Part shown: positions 7,959 through 14,910 of the stretch, piece by piece | Position numbering within the stretch: position 1 is the stretch's first letter | Layout of the letters: each line of letters begins with the position of its first letter | Assembly: GCF_003951285.1 (NCBI RefSeq) | Contig: NZ_RXFQ01000027.1 | Coordinates: forward strand, 1-64,000 | DNA: 64,000 nt | Origin: Variovorax beijingensis | GTDB taxonomy: Bacteria; Pseudomonadota; Gammaproteobacteria; Burkholderiales; Burkholderiaceae_C | Reading direction: 5' to 3' | Position numbers and translations under genes: made by a program | Notes under the pieces: model-generated | What the model was told of the DNA's origin: nothing | The model's database searches: none | The model's input: the letters and a program-made list of their open reading frames with translations, nothing else

Positions 7959-9239
7959 TCAGCGCCGGGGCGCTGCATCGAGCGGCAGGTAGTCGGCCAT
8001 GGCGAGCATCGACTCGGCCACGTCGACGAGGCGGCGCTTCTGGTTCATGGCCGTCTGGAGCAGCATCTTGTGCGCTTCGTTCTCGCTCATGCGGCGGTGC
8101 GCCATCAAGAGGCCCTTGGCGCGTTCGACCAGCTTGCGCTCGTTGAGCGAAGCGCGCACGGTTTCGAGTTCGTCGCTCATGGCCTGCAGGCGGCGCGACT
8201 GCTCCTGGACCATGTCGAGCACCGAGCGCTCGAGATGGCGGCCGTATTGCGCGGGCTCCGTGGCCCGGGTGTCGGCGTCGTCGAAGAACACCGCGCCCTC
8301 GGGCTGCGGCGCCAGGTTGCCGAGCACCTCCTGGTATTTCTGCAGTTCGCCGCGCGCCTGCGCGGTCTTGCGGGCGCAGAGCTCGCGCAGGTCGGCGGCC
8401 AGCCGGTGTTCGACGGTCTTCATGGCGTCGATGCGGCGCGTGCACCAGTCGAACCAGGCCTGGCTCAGCCGGGCGTCGGGAACGCACGCCGAGGCCGCCT
8501 GGGCCGGGCTCACGCTCATGCGGCGCTGGCGCTCGATCTCGGCCATGACCGGGTCGGACTGGCTTTGGTGCCAGAGCGCCAGCACGCCGCTGCTCGAAAA
8601 ATCGGTAAAGACCTGGAAGCAGCGCTCCTGCAGTTCGATGAGGTGCAGCCACTGCTGGCGCTGCGCCTCGTCGCTGCGCCCCAGCGCCAGCGACGCAGCG
8701 CCGAAGGCACGCTCCTGGCCGGCAAATTCCTTGCCCTGCATGAAGTTGAACATCGCCACCAGCAGGCGCGAGATCTCGGGGTCGGTGGCGCCGTCGGCCG
8801 CCTCGAACACCACCGCCAGCAGGCCGGCAACGAGCTTTGCGAATGCGGCGGTGGCCTGCGCGGGCGTCAGCTCGAGCGCGCCGATGCGCCGGCGCAGGGC
8901 GGGCAGGCCGTCCAGCCCCGGAAGCACCCAGGCAATGCGGCTGAAGAGGCGGGCGCTGTTGCCTGCGGTGGCGCCGGGGTGCGCTTCGGTCTCGAGCTGG
9001 TCGAATCCGGCGCGCACCTCCTGCTCGAGCGCCAGGCATTCGGCGATCTGCGGATCGCGCTGCTCGGCGAAGCGGACGCCGCGCGAGGCGAGGAACACGT
9101 TGGACATGCCGCGCTCCCGCTGCAGCGCATGGACCAGCCGCGCGATCAGGCCGACCAGGTCGCTGGTGCGCGCGAGCTGGTCCAGCTCGTCGATTTCGCA
9201 CTTTCTGGCGGCGATCAGAAAACTCAGTCCGGATTTCAT
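7959..9239 (-). CDS. nasR: NasR-like nitrate-sensing ANTAR antiterminator
   Basis: A 426-residue soluble regulator. Residues about 30-280 form a helical NIT (nitrate/nitrite sensing) domain, with VHALQRERGMSNVFLASRG near its start. The last 70 residues are an ANTAR domain (LNERKLVERAKGLLMAHRR, then NEAHKMLLQTAMNQ). In Klebsiella, NasR binds the nasF leader when nitrate is present and prevents termination. Here the gene lies directly upstream of the nrtA leader with its matching hexaloop hairpins, so nrtABD is the expected target. The ATG at 9239 lacks a clear Shine-Dalgarno; one at 9275 is possible but adds an unlikely tail. tsaD is divergent. Confidence 0.88.
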   Translation of the reverse strand: MKSGLSFLIAARKCEIDELDQLARTSDLVGLIARLVHALQRERGMSNVFLASRGVRFAEQRDPQIAECLALEQEVRAGFDQLETEAHPGATAGNSARLFSRIAWVLPGLDGLPALRRRIGALELTPAQATAAFAKLVAGLLAVVFEAADGATDPEISRLLVAMFNFMQGKEFAGQERAFGAASLALGRSDEAQRQQWLHLIELQERCFQVFTDFSSSGVLALWHQSQSDPVMAEIERQRRMSVSPAQAASACVPDARLSQAWFDWCTRRIDAMKTVEHRLAADLRELCARKTAQARGELQKYQEVLGNLAPQPEGAVFFDDADTRATEPAQYGRHLERSVLDMVQEQSRRLQAMSDELETVRASLNERKLVERAKGLLMAHRRMSENEAHKMLLQTAMNQKRRLVDVAESMLAMADYLPLDAAPRR

Positions 9240-9316
9240 GGCGGGAAAGGGGAGGCAACGGGCTTGCTGCAACATCCGTGCCGCACGGGCATTCCTCGCC
9301 GCCTACACTCCCGGGC

Positions 9317-10381
9317 ATGCTTCTCCTGGGAATCGAATCATCCTGCGACGAAACCGGCGTGGCGCTGGTGGAAACGCATGGCAGCGCGCTGCCGCAGCTG
9401 CGCTCGCATGCGCTGCACAGCCAGATCGCCATGCACCGGGCCTATGGCGGCGTGGTGCCCGAACTGGCCAGCCGCGACCACATCCGCCGCGTGCTGCCGC
9501 TGACCGAAGCCGTGATGGCCGAAGCGGGCCGCTCGCTGGCCGAGATCGACGTGGTCGCCTACACGCGCGGGCCGGGCCTGGCCGGGGCCTTGCTGGTGGG
9601 CGCCGGCGTGGCCTGCGCGCTGGGCGCGGCGCTCGGCAAGCCGGTGCTCGGGGTGCATCACCTCGAAGGGCACCTGCTGTCGCCGTTCCTGAGTGCCGAT
9701 CCGCCGGAATTTCCCTTCGTGGCGCTGCTCGTGTCGGGCGGCCATACGCAGCTCATGCGGGTCGACGGCGTGGGCCGCTACGAACTCCTGGGGGAAACCA
9801 TCGACGATGCGGCCGGCGAGGCTTTCGACAAGAGCGCCAAGCTCATGGGCCTGCCTTATCCGGGCGGCCCCTGGCTGGCCAAGCTGGCGGAGGCAGGCAA
9901 CCCCACGGCGTTCAAGCTGCCGCGGCCGCTGCTGCACAGCGGCGACCTCGACTTTTCGTTCGCCGGCCTGAAGACGGCCGTGCTGACGCAGGCCAAGAAG
10001 CTCGGCGCCGAGCTCGAGGCGAACAAGGCCGACCTGGCCGCGTCCACGCAGGCGGCAATCGTCGAGGTGCTGCTGAAGAAATCGCTGGCCGCGCTCGGGC
10101 AGACGGGCCTCAGGCGGCTGGTGGTGGCCGGCGGGGTGGGCGCGAACCGAAGCCTGCGGGAGCAATTGAACGCCGCCTGCGCCCGGCGCGGCGTGCGCGT
10201 GCACTACCCGGAACTGCACCTGTGCACCGACAACGGGGCCATGATCGCCATGGCGGCCGCCATGCGGCTGCAGTCGGGCCTGGCAGAGGCGAGCGAGCGC
10301 TATGCCTTCGACGTCAAGCCGCGATGGCCCATGGCTTCGCTGATGACGTCATCCGAGACGCCGCGGCCGGTGCCCGCATAG
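9317..10381 (+). CDS. tsaD: tRNA t6A37 threonylcarbamoyltransferase TsaD
   Basis: A 354-residue enzyme of the Kae1/YgjD family that, with TsaB and TsaE, transfers the threonylcarbamoyl group to A37 of ANN-decoding tRNAs. Visible family motifs: N-terminal GIESSCDETGVAL, iron/metal-binding HHLEGH (near 115), VSGGHTQL, GEAFDKSAKLMGLPYPGGP and VAGGVGANRSL. The length is normal. The ATG at 9317 is the conserved start. The 3' end overlaps the tail of the convergent hydrolase gene by 68 bases. Confidence 0.97.
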   Translation: MLLLGIESSCDETGVALVETHGSALPQLRSHALHSQIAMHRAYGGVVPELASRDHIRRVLPLTEAVMAEAGRSLAEIDVVAYTRGPGLAGALLVGAGVACALGAALGKPVLGVHHLEGHLLSPFLSADPPEFPFVALLVSGGHTQLMRVDGVGRYELLGETIDDAAGEAFDKSAKLMGLPYPGGPWLAKLAEAGNPTAFKLPRPLLHSGDLDFSFAGLKTAVLTQAKKLGAELEANKADLAASTQAAIVEVLLKKSLAALGQTGLRRLVVAGGVGANRSLREQLNAACARRGVRVHYPELHLCTDNGAMIAMAAAMRLQSGLAEASERYAFDVKPRWPMASLMTSSETPRPVPA

Positions 10382-11075
10382 CCGCCGACGGGCGAGAACG
10401 GCCGAGCGACGGTAGCGGCAGCACGTCGAGCACATTGCGCCAGAGTTGGCGCCATTGCGGCCAGTCGTGGCCGCCTTCGGTCGTGAAGACGCGGCCTTCG
10501 GGCAGGGCGTCCGCCAGCAGCTTGTGGTTGCTGGCAAAGCGGTCGCTGAGGCCGAAGCCAAGGTAGAGCTGGGGCAGGCTCTGGGATTTCTGCGGCTCCA
10601 GGTACTGCTGGAACCAAGGCCACAGCTTGCGGTCGACTTCCTCGTCGGGCAGGGGGCCGGCCGGCGCCTGCCAGGTGCGCAGGCCGCCGGCCTTGAGGAT
10701 CTCGGCACCAAGAACGCGGCGCCCCAGGTAGGGCGCCAGCGCGACGATGCCGTCGACCGAGCCCGGCCGCGACAGTTCATGGATCAGCGCGCCGAAGCCG
10801 CCAATGGAAATCCCGACCAGCCAGATCGACTTGTAGCCCTTGGCGCGCTGCGGCTCGATGACGTCCGCATGCAGCCGCTCGCTGAGCGTCTGGTCGTAAT
10901 AGTAGGAAACATCGGCATCCACCAGCAGCGAGTCGGCCGCCAGGTGGCGCTCGCGCACGGCGCTGATGAAGCCTTCGCGCTCGAACTCGTCGGGTTTCAG
11001 GTAGGCGCCCGGAAGGAAGACCAGGAGCGTATCGGACCGTTCATCGTCTTTGGCTGACTTGAGGTGCGTGATCAT
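10314..11075 (-). CDS. Alpha/beta hydrolase, substrate unknown
   Basis: A 253-residue cytoplasmic alpha/beta-hydrolase fold protein. The nucleophile elbow is visible as GISIGG (near residue 95), the oxyanion region as LLVFLPGAY, and a likely catalytic histidine as EGGHDWPQW (near 218), with an Asp in LSDRFASNH. The last 40 residues (Ala, Ser and Arg rich) are encoded antisense to the end of tsaD and look like a read-on tail; the fold probably ends near residue 225. A sigma-70-like promoter and a perfect palindrome lie upstream. Substrate cannot be told. Confidence 0.82.
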   Translation of the reverse strand: MITHLKSAKDDERSDTLLVFLPGAYLKPDEFEREGFISAVRERHLAADSLLVDADVSYYYDQTLSERLHADVIEPQRAKGYKSIWLVGISIGGFGALIHELSRPGSVDGIVALAPYLGRRVLGAEILKAGGLRTWQAPAGPLPDEEVDRKLWPWFQQYLEPQKSQSLPQLYLGFGLSDRFASNHKLLADALPEGRVFTTEGGHDWPQWRQLWRNVLDVLPLPSLGRSRPSAAMRAPAAASRMTSSAKPWAIAA

Positions 11076-11160
11076 GGCGTGCCTTGAGGGGCACCCGAAT
11101 CCGCACCGTCATGGATTCGGTGCGTCTGTCGAAACGCCCACGAAGAAAGAAAAATGTGAA

Positions 11161-11181
11161 AACGTCACATGATGTGACGTT
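11161..11181. promoter_or_regulatory. Perfect 10-bp inverted repeat operator
   Basis: AACGTCACAT-G-ATGTGACGTT is a perfect inverted repeat with a one-base centre in a locally AT-rich stretch. It falls just downstream (about +6 to +26) of the predicted promoter for the hydrolase gene, where a repressor would block transcription. The regulator is not identifiable here. Confidence 0.65.
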
Positions 11182-11193
11182 ATTCGCTGTCGT

Positions 11194-11223
11194 ATTGTGA
11201 TTAGAGAGCGTCTTCAAAGTCAA
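11194..11223 (-). promoter_or_regulatory. Predicted sigma-70 promoter of the hydrolase gene
   Basis: Minus strand TTGACT (11223-11218) and CACAAT (11199-11194) with an 18-base spacer. Predicted start near 11187, about 112 bases before the hydrolase ATG, immediately ahead of the palindrome at 11161-11181. Confidence 0.5.
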
Positions 11224-11266
11224 AAACAATAGATAACGACACTTTCCTCTTGTGGGCTTTGCAGGC

Positions 11267-11638
11267 TCAGTTGATCGGCAGCTGCGCAACCTGGCTGACC
11301 GGCACCTGCTTGCCCAGCTTCAGCGTGAGCACGCCGTTCTCGAGCCTGGCCTCGCTCGAGGCCGCGTCGATGTCCAGCGGCAACTCGTAGGCCGCCTTGA
11401 ATTGGCGCTTGGCTTCTGCCTTGCTGTCGATGCGGACCACGGCGCCCTCGATGCCGATGGCGAGGTCTTCGCGCGAGAGGCCCGGCACGTCGATGGAGAG
11501 CGTCCAGCTCTTGTCGTCCTGCTCGACGAGCGGCGAGGGGCGCGTTCCGGCGAAGGCATCGTTGACGAAGCGCTCGAAGGCGCGGTCGTACGAACGGGGT
11601 GCAAAGCGGGCGGTGCGAAGGGTGGGTGCGAAAAACAT
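11267..11638 (-). CDS. Small heat-shock protein, Hsp20/alpha-crystallin family
   Basis: A 123-residue holdase chaperone of the IbpA-like class. The alpha-crystallin domain spans about residues 38-120: WTLSIDVPGLSREDLAIGIE, then FKAAYELPLDID and ENGVLTLKLGK. The short N-terminus (MFFAPTLRTARFAPRSYDRA) resembles IbpA-type leaders. The C-terminal IXI-like anchor is not obvious. The ATG at 11638 has AGGAGT at ideal spacing; longer in-frame starts are unsupported. A possible heat-shock promoter lies at 11728-11756. The gene stands alone. Confidence 0.92.
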   Translation of the reverse strand: MFFAPTLRTARFAPRSYDRAFERFVNDAFAGTRPSPLVEQDDKSWTLSIDVPGLSREDLAIGIEGAVVRIDSKAEAKRQFKAAYELPLDIDAASSEARLENGVLTLKLGKQVPVSQVAQLPIN

Positions 11639-11727
11639 GTGAGAACTCCTGAATGAACACAATGGGGACAAGGAATGTGTGTCCCTTACACTGCGCGGCC
11701 ATTCAATCCTGAGTGCCGCTTGACACC

Positions 11728-11756
11728 CATCTAGGCACAGCCGCACCCGTTTCAAG
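11728..11756 (-). promoter_or_regulatory. Candidate sigma-32 promoter for hsp20
   Basis: Minus strand CTTGAAA (11756-11750), a perfect -35 for sigma-32, then 14 bases, then CCTAGATG, only partly like the CCCCATNT -10. It would give a leader of about 80 bases. It ends only three bases before the start codon of the divergent binding-protein gene. Confidence 0.35.
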
Positions 11757-11759
11757 ACA

Positions 11760-13040
11760 ATGAATCCCCCCTTTATTTGGCGTCGCAAGGCCTTGAAATT
11801 TGCGGCGCTGGCGCTATGCGCGGCCCCCTTCGCAGCGCAGGCGCAGACACCGCCCGCGCCCATCCGTCTCGCGCTGATCGAAAGCATGAGCGGGCCGTTC
11901 GCCAACACCGGCGAGGCGGTGTTCCGCAACCTGCTGTGGGCCGTGGAGCGCGTGAATGCGCGCGGCGGCATCAAGCTGCCCGGCGGAGCGCGGCCGCTGC
12001 AGCTCGACCGCTACGACAGCAAGGGGCAGAACGAAGAAGCGCTGTCGGCGCTGCGTGCGGCCATCGACGACGGCGCGCGCATCGTGCTGCAGGGCAATTC
12101 GTCGGCCACCGCCGCGGCGCTGGTCGATGCCATCGAAAAGAACAACGAGCGCGACCCCGCGCGGCGCGTGATCTTCCTCAACTACGCGGCGGTCGATCCG
12201 GTGCTGACCAACGAGCGCTGCAGCTTCTGGCACTTCCGCTTCGACGCGCATGCCGACATGCGCGTGGCCGCGCTCATGCAAGTGGTGAAGGACGATGCGG
12301 CCATCAAGCGCGCTTACCTGATCGGACAGGACTACAGCTTCGGCCAGGCGGTGCTGCGCGAATCGAAGCGCCAGCTCGGCCTGCAGCGGCCCGACGTGGA
12401 GATCGTCGCGGAAGAGCTCCATCCGATGGGCAAGGTGAAGGACTTCGCGCCCTACGCCAGCAAGATCATCGCGAGCGGCGCGCAGGCCGTGTTCACCGGC
12501 AACTGGGGCAACGACCTCACGCTGCTCGTGAAGGCCGCGCGCGAGGCCGGCTTCAATGGCAGCTTCTATACCTTCTACGGCAACGCGCTCGGCGCGCCGG
12601 CAGCCATCGGGGATGCCGGTATCGGCCGCGTGATCGCGGTGGCCGACTGGCTGCCCAACGTGCAGAGCGCGCAGTCCGAGGCCTTCTACCGCGCCTTCCG
12701 CGCGCGCTTTCCGAAACCCGCCGACGACTACGTGCACATGCGCATGCAATTGCTCGTGGAGTCGCTTGCGCAATCGATAGCGCGTGCGGGCAGCGTCGAC
12801 GCGGTGGCCGTGGCGCGCGCCCTCGAGCAGGCCGACGTGAGCCTCTACGGCCAGCGCGGCCGCATGCGCGCGGCGGACCATCAGTTCCAGCAGCAGCTGG
12901 TGGTCGGCGTGATGGACAAGCAGGGCAGGCCGGGCGTGCAATTCGATGTCGAGGGTTCGGGCTACGGCTTTCGCGTGGTCAAGACCATCGCCCCCGAACG
13001 CGCCGAACTGCCGACCACCTGCAAGATGAAAAGAATCTAG
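11760..13040 (+). CDS. Branched-chain-type amino-acid ABC substrate-binding protein (orphan)
   Basis: A 426-residue periplasmic binding protein of the LivJ/LivK (type I) family. The signal peptide has a twin-basic start (FIWRRKALKFAALALCAA) and probable cleavage after AQA near residue 29. The mature part starts PIRLALIESMSGPFANTGEA and shows the fold's hinge segments (VLQGNSSATAAALVDAIE; LIGQDYSFGQAVLRESKR). No permease or ATPase gene is adjacent, so it must share a transporter or act as a sensor partner. The next gene, an aminotransferase, starts 11 bases after the stop, suggesting co-transcription and a shared amino-acid substrate. Confidence 0.87.
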   Translation: MNPPFIWRRKALKFAALALCAAPFAAQAQTPPAPIRLALIESMSGPFANTGEAVFRNLLWAVERVNARGGIKLPGGARPLQLDRYDSKGQNEEALSALRAAIDDGARIVLQGNSSATAAALVDAIEKNNERDPARRVIFLNYAAVDPVLTNERCSFWHFRFDAHADMRVAALMQVVKDDAAIKRAYLIGQDYSFGQAVLRESKRQLGLQRPDVEIVAEELHPMGKVKDFAPYASKIIASGAQAVFTGNWGNDLTLLVKAAREAGFNGSFYTFYGNALGAPAAIGDAGIGRVIAVADWLPNVQSAQSEAFYRAFRARFPKPADDYVHMRMQLLVESLAQSIARAGSVDAVAVARALEQADVSLYGQRGRMRAADHQFQQQLVVGVMDKQGRPGVQFDVEGSGYGFRVVKTIAPERAELPTTCKMKRI

Positions 13041-13051
13041 GAAACGAAGAC

Positions 13052-14212
13052 ATGCGTGAAGCCATCCACAACCTCGAAGCCTCCAAGATCCGCGAGGTTG
13101 CCAATGCCGGACTCGGCCGCGACGACGTGCTCGCGTTCTGGTTCGGCGAAAGCGACGAGGTCACGCCCGAGGTGATCCGCCAGGCGGCGATCGACTCGCT
13201 GCAGCGCGGCGAAACCTTCTATGCGCACAACCTCGGCCTGCCCGAATTGCGCGAGGCCATCGCGCGCTACACCAGCGCGCTGCATCCCGCGGTCGATGCG
13301 TCGCGCATCGCCGTCACGTCCGGCGGCGTCAGCGCGCTGATGCTCGCGGTGCAGGCGCTGGTCGACGCGGGCGACGAGGTGGTCGCGGTCACGCCCGTGT
13401 GGCCCAACCTCACGGCGCAGCCAGCGATCCTCGGCGCCCACGTGCGCACCGTGGCGCTGGTGCCCGCCGATGGCCAATGGACGCTCGACCTGGCCGCGCT
13501 GCGCAAGGCGGTCACGCCAAGGACCAGGCTGCTGATCGTCAACGCGCCCAACAACCCGACCGGCTGGACCATGACGCGCGAAGAGCAGCAGGCCGTGCTC
13601 GACCACTGCCGCGAAACCGGCACCTGGATCCTGGCCGACGAGGTGTACGAACGGCTGTACTTCGAACCCACGCCCAACGGCTGCGCGCCGAGCTTCCTGG
13701 ACATTTCCAGGCCGGACGACCGGCTGGTGGTGACGCACAGCTTCTCGAAGAGTTTCCTCATGACCGGCTGGCGCCTCGGCTGGCTCGTGCTGCCGCCCGC
13801 GCTGGTCGACGGCATCGGCAAGCTGATCGAGTTCAACACCTCCTGCGCCAGCGTCTTCACGCAGCGCGCCGCCGTTGCCGCCATCGAGCACACCGCGGAG
13901 ATCACGCCCCGCGTGGTGGCCCACCTGAAGCAGTGCCGCGACACCCTGGTGCCCTTGCTGGCCGGGCTGCCCGGCGTGCAGGTGGCCCCCGCCAGGGGCG
14001 GCATGTACGCCTTCTTCCGCCTCGAAGGCTTCGGCGACTCCCTCGACCTGGCCAAACGCCTGGTCGTCGAAGCCGGCCTTGGCCTGGCCCCCGGCAATGC
14101 CTTCGCCCCGGAAGCCCAGGGCTGGCTGCGCTGGTGCTTCGCCTCCAAGGATCCGCAGCGGCTTGTCCAAGGCGTGGAGCGCCTCAAAACCTGGCTCGCT
14201 GCCCAGAAATAG
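13052..14212 (+). CDS. PLP-dependent class I/II aminotransferase
   Basis: A 386-residue fold-type I aminotransferase. Visible motifs: SGGVSALMLAVQAL (phosphate-binding start), NAPNNPTGWTM (Asn contacting PLP), DEVYERLYF, and HSFSKSFLMTGWRLGW with the Schiff-base lysine at about residue 233. The size and NPTG/SKSF motifs fit aspartate/aromatic or alanine-type transaminases; the exact substrate cannot be assigned. Start ATG at 13052 follows GAAACGAAGA. It forms a probable two-gene operon with the binding-protein gene just upstream. A GC-rich repeat element begins immediately after the stop. Confidence 0.88.
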   Translation: MREAIHNLEASKIREVANAGLGRDDVLAFWFGESDEVTPEVIRQAAIDSLQRGETFYAHNLGLPELREAIARYTSALHPAVDASRIAVTSGGVSALMLAVQALVDAGDEVVAVTPVWPNLTAQPAILGAHVRTVALVPADGQWTLDLAALRKAVTPRTRLLIVNAPNNPTGWTMTREEQQAVLDHCRETGTWILADEVYERLYFEPTPNGCAPSFLDISRPDDRLVVTHSFSKSFLMTGWRLGWLVLPPALVDGIGKLIEFNTSCASVFTQRAAVAAIEHTAEITPRVVAHLKQCRDTLVPLLAGLPGVQVAPARGGMYAFFRLEGFGDSLDLAKRLVVEAGLGLAPGNAFAPEAQGWLRWCFASKDPQRLVQGVERLKTWLAAQK

Positions 14213-14213
14213 C

Positions 14214-14335
14214 GAGGCCGAAGGCGAGCCGCCCCTTCCAGAGATGCCGCGGAACCGGCTCCGCCGGGCCGCAGGCGTCGCCCCCGGTAGGGGGAGGGAG
14301 GAGCGACACGAAGTGCGCGGAGCCTGGGGGCGAGC
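14214..14335 (-). repeat. GC-rich intergenic repeat, copy A
   Basis: Read on the minus strand this segment has CCCCCAGGCTCCGCGCACTT, then CGTGT, a CCCCC/GGGGG hairpin and GCGGCCCGGCGG. The same skeleton occurs in the other orientation at 44821-44903, between livG and livF. It fills most of the aminotransferase-rpsO gap and stops at the rpsO -10 element. No coding potential is evident. Confidence 0.55.
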
Positions 14336-14341
14336 TATAAT
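14336..14341 (+). promoter_or_regulatory. Probable -10 box of the rpsO promoter
   Basis: A perfect TATAAT directly after the repeat element. No good -35 is seen at 16-18 bases upstream, where repeat sequence lies. The start would be near 14348, about 80 bases before rpsO. Confidence 0.45.
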
Positions 14342-14427
14342 GAATGGCTTTGCATGCCGCAAGGCGCACGGTGAGGGCAGTTCCAGCGCTCACCGCAAGT
14401 CAAACATCCCGGAACAAAGGAAATTCA

Positions 14428-14694
14428 ATGATCGCAGCCTCCATCAAGGCCGAAGTCGTCAAGGACAACGCCCGCGCCGCCAACGACACCGGCAGCCCCG
14501 AAGTTCAAGTCGCACTGCTGACCGCCCGTATCAACGAGCTCACCCCCCACTTCAAGACGCACGCCAAGGACCACCACGGCCGTCGCGGCCTGTTGCGCAT
14601 GGTGAGCCGCCGCCGCAAGCTCCTGGACTACCTCAAGTCCAAGGATGCCGACCGCTACACCGCGCTGATCGCCAAGCTGGGTCTGCGCAAGTAA
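14428..14694 (+). CDS. rpsO: 30S ribosomal protein S15
   Basis: An 88-residue primary 16S rRNA-binding protein of the small-subunit platform. The family pattern is clear: NDTGSPEVQVALLTARINEL, then HFKTHAKDHHGRRGLLRMVS and RRRKLLDYLK. Length is typical (88-89). The ATG at 14428 is preceded by AAAGGA. In-frame sequence upstream lacks similarity to S15. A strong terminator follows, and pnp is next, the conserved bacterial rpsO-pnp pairing. Confidence 0.98.
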   Translation: MIAASIKAEVVKDNARAANDTGSPEVQVALLTARINELTPHFKTHAKDHHGRRGLLRMVSRRRKLLDYLKSKDADRYTALIAKLGLRK

Positions 14695-14707
14695 ATCGAA
14701 TCGCATG

Positions 14708-14747
14708 AAAAAACGCCTGGGTTAGTCCGCTAGCTCAGGCGTTTTTT
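14708..14747 (+). terminator. Rho-independent terminator after rpsO
   Basis: AAAAAACGCCTG pairs with CAGGCGTTTTTT across a 16-base loop, with the T run inside the 3' arm. It starts 13 bases after the rpsO stop and would limit read-through to pnp. The flanking A and T runs also allow function on the opposite strand. Confidence 0.9.
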
Positions 14748-14790
14748 ACTTCGCGATCCACTTTCGGAGTGCCAAAACAGAGCGAAGCTG

Positions 14791-14833
14791 TGTCATTCCA
14801 ATGAAGTTCCCGCCGAGCTTCGCTGGAATGGCA
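14791..14833 (+). promoter_or_regulatory. Long hairpin in the pnp leader
   Basis: TGTCATTCCA pairs with TGGAATGGCA (one G-U), and GAAG/CTTC pairs further inside. In E. coli an RNase III-cleaved stem in the pnp leader mediates autoregulation by PNPase; this one, 78 bases before the pnp ATG, may serve the same role. No U tract follows, so it is not a simple terminator. Confidence 0.5.
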
Positions 14834-14910
14834 TCGTGTTCTGAGAAGCCTCCGTCCCTGCGGAACCTGTGCCGAATGCAGGTCATCCGCTCTCAAAACA
14901 GGAGCAAAAC

